Positions 55,426 to 64,000 of a DNA stretch of 64,000 nt are shown here, piece after piece. Under the pieces are notes generated by a model, which searched no databases, had not been told where the DNA came from, and saw only the letters and a program-made list of their open reading frames with translations. A program made the position numbers and the translations under genes. Location: NCBI RefSeq assembly GCF_963678975.1, contig NC_089272.1, positions 25,423,471-25,487,470 on the forward strand, read 5' to 3'. The DNA is from Dysidea avara (lineage: Eukaryota; Porifera; Demospongiae; Dictyoceratida; Dysideidae). Every line of letters begins with the position of its first letter. Positions within the stretch are counted from its first letter, which is position 1.

Positions 55426-56884
55426 ATTATTCAAGATGTATTTATGCAAACCAGGTTCGTCCGACAAAGCTGAGATTCTTGTTCTGAGCTTTCCTGTCAT
55501 TTGTTCTGCTTTACCCCTTGTTTCAAATCTCCACCAATTTACTCACTTAATGGGTCTAGAACTGGCAGATACGTAATTCCAGGTCTACTTGAGATTCAAT
55601 TGATGTACTGGTGGGGTCAGATTTTTATTGGAGTTTTTGTGGGTAGTGAGGTCCGTCAGGCTGGTCGCGGCCCTGTTGCTATCAATAGTAAACTTGGCTG
55701 GCTGCTATCGGGGCCCTTGAATTCTGTAGACTATCAGAACATTACTTCTACTAACCTATGATGACAGTAGCATTGCTTCTGCAAACGATGAGCTTGTACA
55801 TACCCTGAAGAGATTTTGGTAGGTCAAAGTGATTGGCATAACAGATATTCCAGCCCAACAATTAGATTTCTTGATAACATAACATTTACTGGTGAACGCT
55901 ATGAAGTGAACTTACCATGGAGGGAAGGAAATTTGAATTTTTCTGATGGTTACATTCTGAGTCTAAATTGTCTGAGGTCACTGCACCACCGCTTGTTAAA
56001 GGACCCTCAAATATTGAAAGAGTATAACCACATTCTCCAGGAACAACTGTCTAAGGGCATCATTGAGAGAGTTCCAGAATCACAGACGAGGTATAATTCC
56101 GCACAAAGGGCCATGGTTCATTACTTACCCCAACATAGAGCGGTGTGGCAGCACGGCAGCACGGCAGCACTACCAAACGCCGCATCGTCTATGATGGCTC
56201 AAGCCAAGGCAGGGAAGGATGAATACTCACTAAATGACTGTCTACAAGTTGGACCAAATTTTATCCCAAAGTTGTTTAACATCCTCATCAAGTTCTGATC
56301 ACACCCAATAGCTATCACTGCAAACATTGAGAAAGCTTTTCTCATGGTGGGCATTTCCAGTTTGGACCAAGATGTTTTCAGATTCCTGTGGCTTGAGGAT
56401 CCATTGAACCCCCAAAGTAATGTTACATAGTTTAGATTCACCAAGCTAGTATTTGGGCTAAGATCTTCACCAGCCATCTTAGGGGCAGTTATATCACACC
56501 ATCTGCAGTCATACAAAACTCTTTGCGCAAATGTCAAAGAAACAAATAGAGGACAGCCTTTATGTGGATGATTTGATCACTGGCACTACCACTGTAGAGC
56601 AAGGGATGGAATTGTATCAGAATGCCAAGTACATCATGAAAGAAGCAGGGTTAAATTTGTGCAAGTGGAACTCTAATTCTAAGTCACGATTGAGTAAGAT
56701 TGCTGAGAAAGAAGCAGCGCCCCAAGGTACTGATAGTGTGCCAAGATTGCAACAATTGCTTTGTGGGGAAGAGGAGTCTTACTCCAAATCATGTACAGGC
56801 TTGCCACATTCTGTAGATGAAGTAAAGCCCCTGGGTATAATTTGGGACAGCCACACAGACCAATTGATGTTTAAATTTGACTAA
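55426..56884 (+). pseudogene. BEL/Pao reverse transcriptase
   Basis: Frame-broken. Landmarks: ERYEVNLPWREGN (near 55890), SLNDCLQVGPNF (near 56230), then in another frame ANIEKAF near 56317 where the first catalytic Asp of A-D-I-E-K-A-F is Asn, FRFLW, a frame with FTKLVFGLRSSPAILG, and LYVDDLITGTTT with the YVDD box at about 56560. An 8 bp CAGCACGG tandem near 56145 sits at one frameshift. Confidence 0.85.
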
Positions 56885-56929
56885 CTCATCGATTATGCGA
56901 ACAGCCTTCTACTCAGTAAACAATCAGTC

Positions 56930-57814
56930 TTGAAGATAACTGCAAAGATATTTGATCCCTTGGGTCATCTCAGTCCCTTTGTTATCCAATTTAAGATAAT
57001 GTTTAGAAAATTGTGTGTTGAGAAGGCGGAGTGGGTTGAGCTATTACAGGACGACCTGCTAAGACAGTGGAGATTGATACTCATGGAGCTTGAGACGATA
57101 AACGAGATCAGAATCGACCGATGCTATTTCATTGAAAATTCCACCCCTGTGACTGTTCAACTACATGCTTCAATTGAGGCTTATGCTGCCGTGGTGTATT
57201 TACAAGTCATGTACTCAGACAACAGCGTAACATCAATGATCTTGGCATCAAAGACGAGAGTGTCACCTCTGAAGGTTCAAACTATATCCCGGCTTGAATT
57301 ACTGTCAGCTGTTATCTTATCCCGACTTTTTACAACAATTAGAGACCGTTTGTCATCTTTAAAGCCTGTGGACATGTTTTTGTGGACAGACTCAACTTTA
57401 GTGTTGTGTTGGCTTCGTAGTAATAAACCCTGCAAACAGTATGTTAGCAGCCGAATAAATGAGATTCATCGATTGACGAGCAAAGAGAATTGGCACCACT
57501 GCTCTGGAGCACTAAATCCAGCTGACATGCCATCCAGAGGTGTGAAAGGGTCCAAGTTGTTGGGCAGTAGAACATGGTGGGAAGGACCTCTGTTCCTTAA
57601 ACTAGCTAAAGAGAAATGGCCTTGCTCAGATGTGACCGATGTTTGTGAAGTGGCCCAAGATGAATTAATATCAAGCCCTCCGGAAGTGGTCCATACACTG
57701 GAAACCTATGTTGCAAGTGGTGCACGTAGTCTAGTTAAAGTGTTTGATGTGATTGATTGTACTCAGTTCAGCAATCTGCACCGTCTTCTAGTGGTGACTG
57801 CTTTTACACTGTGA
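56930..57814 (+). pseudogene. BEL/Pao RNase H region (Pao peptidase A17-type block)
   Basis: An intact 294-codon frame: KIFDPLGHLSPFVIQFKIMF, then LHASIEAYAAVVYLQ where an F-x-D-A-S motif is expected, then LSRLF, MFLWTDSTLVLCWLRSN and LNPADMPSRG. TDS and NPAD-PSRG are RNase H-like landmarks. The first acidic residue appears to be lost. Confidence 0.8.
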
Positions 57815-57871
57815 TTTATAAAACGGTGTCAAAACAGTAGTGATGGCTCTCTCCCCTGCCCTGATTCCCTA

Positions 57872-59361
57872 GTGGAGGAGACTACTGCTGCTGAAAGGCA
57901 CTGGATTAGGGGTATCCAATATCAGTATTTTCAGAGGGAGATAAGTTACTTACAGAGAAACAGAACGCCTAAACCTCTCTTGGTTGACCAGTTCGGCCTG
58001 TGCATTGATGAGCATCAAATTGTCAGGTGCAGGGGTAGACTCAACAACAGCTCTCTTCCATTGGGAACAAAGAATCCAATGCTTCTACCTCACAATCACC
58101 ACTATGTGAAATCACTCATACCTGATGTTCACCACAGACTAAAGCACAGCAGAGTCAATGACACTCTTGCAACAATCTGTGAAGAATTCTGGATATTGAG
58201 GGGAAGGCAGGCAGTTAAGAATGTCATACGACACTATATTATTTGTAAGAAGATGGATGGTCGTGCTTATCCCCCAGTGAACATCATGCCTGATTTGCCG
58301 AGTGTCTGATGATCCTCCTTTATGAGCACAGGAGTTGACTTTGCTGGACAACTCTACATAAGTCAAGCCTCCGATTCTGTGTGTGCTTATTCACTTGTGC
58401 TTCCATTACGGCAATGCATCTGGAGCTGGTTCCCAATCTCAATGCTGAGCCATTCCTGCTTGCTTTTTCCCGATTTGTGAGTAGACGTGGCTTGCCTACA
58501 ACACTTTTGTCGGATAACGCGAAGACTTTCAAATCTGCTAGTAAGAAGATCCGTGACATCGTAGGCTCAAGAGAGATTACCTCACATTTGACCAGGCACT
58601 GTGTTACTTGGCATTTTATTGTTGAACGATCCCCCTGGTGGGGGGGATTCTGGGAGCGGATGGTACAACTTGTCAAAAGATGTTTGAGAAAGGCTGTTGG
58701 CAGAAGCACCTTGACCTTTGATCAGCTTAACACTGTGCTAGTTGAAGTAGAGGCCATCGTGAACTCAAGACCCCTAACTTATGTGTACGATGACATGGAA
58801 GGTGTCAGTTATTCCATTTCATCATCCCACTTGTTTTATGGCCGAAGAATCACCAGAAAGCCCAATAGGGAAGCTTATGAGGTAACAAGTACCCATGATG
58901 CCTTGTTGAAGAAGAGCAAGCAGCAAAGACACACAATGAATAGATTTCTCTCTATCTGGAGGAAGACGTATCTAACAAATCCTAGAGAACATAAGAGTGA
59001 CAAACGGCAATCTCACAATGGACCAAGGATAAATGTTGGAGATGTTGTGATGCTCAAAAATGATTCCACCAAGCGGCTCTTTTGGAAGATTGCCATTGTC
59101 CAAGAACTGTTAACTGGGAATGATGGAAAAGTTAGAGCCGCAATCATCAAAACAACTGACGAGCAAAACAAACCTCAATTACTGCGAAGAAGCACCCAAC
59201 ATTTCATCCGGATCAAAGTTGGTGAAACTGAAGAGATGTCACCACCACCGTCTGCTGATGACAGTACCACATCTACTCAAGAAGTAACTACTACAAGGAG
59301 ACCACGACGACAGGCAGCAGTGGTGGGAGAACTGAACCGTAGAGTAAACAAAACTTATTAG
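57872..59361 (+). pseudogene. BEL/Pao integrase
   Basis: Blocks 57872-58309 and 58381-59361 are in different frames. The first has HHRLKHSRVNDTLATICEEF and VIRHYIICKK, a zinc H2C2-type region in which one cysteine is replaced by Tyr. The catalytic Asp lies in STGVDFAG (near 58330, in a third frame), the second in TLLSDNAKTF (near 58512) and Glu in WWGGFWERMVQLVK. The chromo-like C-terminus ends VNKTY at 59361. It would join element DNA to the host genome. Confidence 0.85.
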
Positions 59362-59440
59362 GACATTTACTTTCATTTTGTATATAATTTTAGGTTAGGC
59401 GATTTTGGCGATTCACTTTCTGGTGAACGACAGCTGGGGG

Positions 59441-59620
59441 TGTAAGAAATTTTACAACTTCCTTTTTGTAAATATAGAACTTTTTCAAAAAAATGATCAC
59501 GTGATGATAACTGATAATTGTTGTTAATGGCATGTTAACAAGTGAAGTTTAATCCTTCTATCTCGGGCCTATCCGATAATGTATTCAACTGAAGTTGAGA
59601 CAGATAGCCACTTCAAAACA
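59441..59620 (+). repeat. BEL/Pao 3' LTR
   Basis: TGTAAGAAATTTTACAAC to AGCCACTTCAAAACA. A short purine run (AGCTGGGGG) precedes it and may be the polypurine tract. Confidence 0.9.
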
Positions 59621-60245
59621 ATACTATAACATGTAGAGTTTATCACAGAGAGAGGTAGGAACATGCACTGTATGTACCAATCATTCCAGCAATACTTTGA
59701 AACATAATGGTAGAAAAAGCATGAAGTATACCACAAGAAAATGGGTACAGCCAGTAGTCAACATGTCATACACTACGATAGTAGTGTATATATAGTAGAG
59801 ACCACAAAAAGTAGGCGTGGCCCACGAAATAACACCACCTAAAAAAACCTTAATTTTCCCAGACGATGATGAGGCAGTATTGGTTAGGTAAAACTAAGCT
59901 CAAACAAGCTTTCAGATCAACCCGAAACACTTTCAACAAGTTGCTACGAATTTAAAAAAATTTTATTCAACGGAATTTTCTACTGACTGACTGAGTAACT
60001 GGCTGATGCCTTCAGACAAGCCTAACTTGATAACAGCTAAAGCTACGGGCTTAATTTTTTCACTGTCGATGTCACTTCAGCCTGAGAGGTGCCTTTTGGC
60101 ATATTGTAGTACGTACAATGCATTCTTCATGGACTTACCAGTGTGTCCTATTCATCTTTGCTGAGAGCGAAAAGTGTCGATGTGGTGGTAGCGTGTGATG
60201 GCTTCCCTTTGTAATGAAAATCGTCTGTATTTTTCATAGTGGCTA

Positions 60246-60635
60246 ATAGTTCTGGGCGGTATTGAAAAATAGCAAACGGTATACCTCCCACAAAAAGTAT
60301 CACAGTATTACTAAATATCATGGTATTAATGTAAAAGCCATTGGTATTAAAGTAACTGCCATTTACCTCAACAAAAGTACCAAATACCCATGGTAGGTCA
60401 GCAAACCTCAGTACAAATTACCACAAACAAACTTGTTTACATAGTTTGGTAAGTTGACTACATCAGCACCTGCCTACAAACATTGTCACATGTCTGGTTA
60501 CCTTCTAAATATGGGAAGAAACAAGCCCACAGGGAGGCCATAGTGCCCAGATGGTATGGCGGTGTTTAAAAAAACTGGCGGTATCAAAACCGGTATGACT
60601 TAAATATCACAGATTACTGGTATATTGCCAAGCTC
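60246..60635. mobile_element. hAT-type MITE inserted in repeat Q
   Basis: Flanked by TAGTGGCTA on both sides (60237-60245 and 60636-60644), an 8-9 bp direct repeat as left by hAT elements. Termini ATAGTTCTGGGCGGTATTG and CAATATACC-like complement of the right end (GGTATATTGCCAAGCTC). 390 bp. The copy at 41215 lacks it and shows the empty site. Confidence 0.75.
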
Positions 60636-60844
60636 TAGTGGCTACTTCTATTGCACAGGTGTTTTTAAAACAGTTTTTGATTCATAGTGCTGTGTAACGG
60701 GTTGAACATAGCTAACAATGAAGCGTAATGGATACTTCACTTTTCAGACGATAATTTATATAACTGGGGCACACGGCACCAATCTTTTCTTTTCTTTTTT
60801 GGGGGGGAAAAGGGAAGACAGCAAAGCTGATTATGCCCAAACAA

Positions 60845-61110
60845 TTATAAGTGCTGTTCAATCAAGTTTGAAAATGTAGCTAAAGTGTTCAGTTCGATTA
60901 GTTGCGGTGGCAGTGAATTCCATTCCCGAATGGTCCTTGGAAAGTAACTTGTCATGTACGTAGGTGGTGGTGTTTGTCGGCATGCGTGGGTTGCAGAGAT
61001 GCTTTTCGAACAGTTCTTGATTCGTACTGCTGTGTAATGGATTGAACATAGCTGACAAAGAAGCGTAATGGATACTTCACTTTTCAGACAATATAGCTGG
61101 GGCGCGTGGT
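60845..61110 (-). pseudogene. LINE reverse transcriptase C-terminal fragment
   Basis: The minus-strand translation reads TSYFPRTIREWNSLPPQLIE, the S-F-F-P-R-T-I-x-x-W-N-x-L-P signature near the end of CR1/Jockey-type LINE proteins. Upstream part is in another frame. Confidence 0.65.
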
Positions 61111-61475
61111 GCCATTTCAAATGTGGTATGTGTGGGTTCACTAATCATAATAATATTATTTACAAAAAAGTTAACAAACAAGTATTTCTGGAATTTTCAA
61201 CTAGAGTAGGGACCATAGCACATCGATAAAAAGTACTGAAACAAGTTGGAGTAGTGCACGATATTAAATCAAAGTAAAACAATAAGAAGTGTTATATCCC
61301 TACTGTGCATTTCCGTTATGGTATCTTGGAGCACAGTAGGGATATAACACTTCTTATTGTTGTACTGTGATCTAATATTGTACACTACTACAACTTGTTT
61401 CAGTAATTTTTATCGATGTGCTATGGTCCCTACTCTAGTTGAAAATTCTAATTTTTTTGAAATACTTGTGTACTT

Positions 61476-61702
61476 GGCTTAAGAGCAGCAACTTTTACAG
61501 TGATACCTTGACTGTCTGCTCAGCTGGCCTCTTCACTAAGAGAACATTGTATTAGTTTTACTAGTTTGGTCCTGCAATATGTGGCCACTGGCCTTAATAA
61601 TGAAGTGGCCCTATTAATGAAACTTAAATAAATAAATACGTTTGGACTTGTTGGAACTGGTCACTATAACAAAGTGGCCTCATTACTCAGGTTTTAGTGT
61701 AC
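61476..61702. repeat. Pogo/Tigger-like MITE, diverged
   Basis: Begins ACAGTGATACCTTGACTG and ends CTCAGGTTTTAGTGTA, with GTGGCC-CTATTAATGAAAC inside. Ends are only partly complementary; TA-type flanks possible. Confidence 0.4.
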
Positions 61703-62510
61703 ATTTTATAAACTGGGGGCCAGAGAATACATATCTTGTTGATTAATAACCAACTACAGCATCAAGTTGACAGGGAGTTCGTTCAAACAACAAAAAAATT
61801 GAGGTGGAATGTGACGTTGGTAGTTTTATGAAATTTAGCTCTGTTAGCAAACAGAGCTTTTGGAAGTTGAGAGCTCCAATCATGTTGATCACTTTTCGCC
61901 AACTTTTCTCCACAGTACATTGGGCTAGTTACCTTTAGGATGGTATGTTGAAGTGCTGGAGGGAATGATACACAACAGCTAACAAAGTCAGGGCCAGGAG
62001 GCACTGCATAACAAATAGATTTTTTAATGACAGTAATGTACAGGCATGGTATCACGATAGTTAATACAAAATATCGAGATATTGATACTTTCTCGAATAC
62101 TACTTACACGTTCTACCTGTCATACATTATATTGTATTAGTGTATATACAATAGTGTTCTCTATAGATATACATTAACAGGCTGGATCAGTAGTTCATGG
62201 CTTGCTTTTATAGCTAAGCATCTTAACTTGAACAGCTTTTAAATCAACTACAGGGCAGTAGCTATAGCTACTGTGAGTGGCTACAAATAGTACTTGTGAA
62301 AATTACTTGAAATGAAATGCTAAATCAATAGCCTAGCAATATACCACTGAAGTTGAAAGTTTACTGCACATCACGAATGCCTGATGAGTTTCGCAACAGC
62401 TCTCCTGGCCTTTGTCGTGGTCAACTAGCTTTTTCAATAGCAAAATCATCGCAGTCCGGTATTTGTACATTAACATACTGTACATTATATGTGCTTTCTG
62501 TGACAGAATC
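61703..62510. other. No gene recognised
   Basis: Single-copy looking sequence. Short open frames have no family pattern. Confidence 0.4.
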
Positions 62511-63068
62511 ACAATGGATGAATTTCATAATAATTAAAGTTGCCCCTAGCAACCTGAATTTTACAATATTTGTAGGGATAAATGTCTATAGTAACATCTC
62601 CAAATTTTAAAAAGATAGCACAAAAAGGTCATGAGATATAACGCTTTAAAGTTTGTCATTTTTCCACACATTGTCTATGAGAGGGAGCAACAGTTGCCCC
62701 TTCTGGGCAATCACATAAATAATGTGCGAGAAAACAACAAATTCAATTAATGTTTCTCAATTTAACATTATTCGTAGGTGTGAATCTCAAAATTAACCTC
62801 TCCAAATTTTAAAACGATGGAGTATATAGATCATGAGATATCACATTCTGAAATTTGTGGTTTTCCCATACATTATCCATGTGATTGCCCAGAGGGGGCA
62901 ACTTATGGAAAAACTGCAAACTTTAAAATGTCATATCTCATGACCTATATATGCTATCCCTTTAAAAATTGGAGATGTTACTTTTGACATTCACACCTAC
63001 AAAATAATGCAAAATTCAGGTTGCTAGGGGCAACAGTTTACAATTTCTTATTATGAAATTCATCTATT
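62511..63068. repeat. Long inverted repeat with partial third copy
   Basis: TGGATGAATTTCATAATAAT, AGTTGCCCCTAGCAACCTGA, AACATCTCCAAATTTTAAA and GTCATGAGATAT pair with the right arm (GGTTGCTAGGGGCAAC, TTATTATGAAATTCATC). A third, direct, partial copy of the left arm is at about 62745-62880. Confidence 0.75.
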
Positions 63069-63104
63069 GCAAATTACGACTATAATTACTATGCTATATC
63101 ATAC

Positions 63105-63705
63105 AGTACGATAGTAACTGTATAGTAGGGGCCATAAAGGAGTAGGCGTAGCCCATGAACTAGCATCACCAAGAAATCAGCTTCAATTTTTCCTGCCCGA
63201 AAAAACCTTCAGATTGACTCGAAATGCTTTCAACAAGTTGCTACAGAATTAAAATATAATTAATTCAATGGAAATTTCTTATGACTGACTGACTGACTTG
63301 ACTGACTAACGTTTTTAGACAAGCGTACATCGATAATGGCTGCAGCTAGGGGCTTGATTTTTTCACGGTTCGCCGTTGCTTTCTCCCGAGATGTGCCTTT
63401 TGGCATGCCGCAGTGCGTACCATGCATTCTTCATGGACTTACCGTTGTCCTCCTCTGATTTAATACTGTGATTTAATATCGTTGCACGATATTGATTTAA
63501 TATCGTTGCACGATATTAAATCACAGTAAAACAATAAGAAGTAATATATGCCTACTGTGCTTTGGTAACTCGGGCACAGTAGGGATATAACGCTTATTAT
63601 TTTACTGTGATTTAATATCATGCACTATTCAATCTAGTTTCAGTACTTTTTCTCGATATGGTCCCTACTCTAGTTGAAAATTCCAAACTTTTGTGTATAC
63701 TTGTT
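63105..63705 (+). repeat. Q copy 3 joined directly to foldback P copy 4
   Basis: GTAGGCGTAGCCCATGAA to ACTTACCGTTGTCCTCC, then AATACTGTGATTTAATATCG and the P foldback with GCCTACTGTGCTTTGG loop and CACAGTAGGGATATAAC. LINE-like units of the composite are missing. The first P arm contains a local triplication of GATTTAATATCGTTGCACG. Confidence 0.75.
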
Positions 63706-63958
63706 AACTTTGTTTTGACATGCACTGTATAGAGTAAAAAGTAAGAAACAAGTGACTATATACATACCTGTATGTATGACTAATGACAGTATACAGTTAC
63801 TGTGCTACACCTACGATAAAGGCAAGAGCAATAACGATGCTATGTAAGTTAATCAAAACTGCATATTTTATGTATTTACGCAGTTCTTAAAACTTCAAAT
63901 TACACTGCATGCTTACAAGTAACTACAACACAATAAATATTTAACTATATAAACATAC

Positions 63959-64000
63959 CAGTAACATTTAGAGTTAATGAAGACACAAAACTAGTTGGAG
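63959..64000 (-). CDS. Partial exon of the same gene, cut by window edge
   Basis: Minus strand: PTSFVSSLTLNVT then a GTATGT donor after one extra base (phase 1). SSLTLNV is like the last strand of an Ig-like or FN3 domain. The phase fits the next exon at 51695-51991. The 42 nt are too few to be certain. Confidence 0.5.

Larger units (their letters stand above)
53528..59620 (+). mobile_element. BEL/Pao-type LTR retrotransposon, complete but inactivated
   Basis: Two 180 bp LTRs (53528-53707 and 59441-59620), a primer-binding site, and the order gag, protease, reverse transcriptase, RNase H, integrase typical of BEL/Pao. Flanks ATATT and ATACT agree at 4 of 5 bases, as expected for a 5 bp target duplication. 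Frameshifts occur in gag-pol, so it is dead. It lies in sense opposite to the FN3 gene, inside its intron. Confidence 0.92.
59768..61455 (+). mobile_element. Composite repeat Q-L-L-P, forward copy
   Basis: Q copy 2 (59768-60220; GTAGGCGTGGCCCACGAAAT, GCTTTCAACAAGTTGCTAC), a LINE-3'-end-like unit (about 60650-60770, reversed), a second such unit (60990-61110), then foldback P copy 3 (61185-61455). A MITE at 60246-60635 and an extra LINE segment at 60790-60990 separate the parts. Mirror of 40575-41400. Confidence 0.7.

Overview
This window looks like non-coding, transposon-saturated nuclear DNA of an early-branching animal. A demosponge is my first guess, at low to moderate confidence. The reasons are short canonical introns, symmetric phase-1 fibronectin-III exons, BEL/Pao and Helitron elements of the type common in marine invertebrates, and very many foldback repeats. 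There are no bacterial operons, no rRNA or tRNA gene that I can see, and no CRISPR. The only probable host gene is a minus-strand cell-surface-type gene seen as three small exons: the edge exon at 63959-64000, an FN3 exon at 51695-51991 and an FN3-like exon at 9987-10262. All introns are phase 1, and the introns (about 12 and 41 kb) are filled with mobile DNA.

Layout: 0.4-4.4 kb, decayed minus-strand multidomain transposon-type gene (PIN/FEN1-like segment and cysteine-rich tail). 4.5-5.2 kb, duplicated repeat. 5.3-9.5 kb, first copy of a satellite-bearing mobile element (family S here). 9.7-18 kb, mosaic of MITEs, hairpins, a second S copy, a LINE remnant and a hAT-like element. 18.2-19.0 kb, Harbinger-like MITE and hairpins. 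21.0-31.3 kb, a large decayed Helitron (Lys/His/Tyr repeats, DUF6570-like region, HUH Rep, PIF1 helicase, OTU protease) split by a third S copy at 24474-27328. 31.7-32.0 kb, minisatellite. 33.5-36.5 kb, foldbacks and fourth S copy. 40.6-41.4 kb, composite repeat. 42.1-50.3 kb, an interrupted palindrome carrying two mirror copies of a zinc-module gene fragment; its right arm is split by a TA-flanked element that itself holds the fifth S copy. 52.4-53.1 kb, TTAA-flanked MITE. 53.5-59.6 kb, complete but inactivated BEL/Pao LTR retrotransposon. 59.8-63.7 kb, composite repeats.

The genes do not form a pathway; the window is a record of nested insertions. Two insertion events can be checked internally because a second copy of the empty site exists in the window. 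The most unusual item is family S: each copy has a constant left end with a GACACAC/GTGTGTC hairpin, about 0.8 kb of conserved core, a 0.8-3 kb array of 30-31 bp satellite repeats and, where kept, a constant right end joined to a 330 bp foldback. This resembles Helentron-associated (HINE, DINE, pearl) elements in layout, but the assignment is inference. All alignments here were done by eye.
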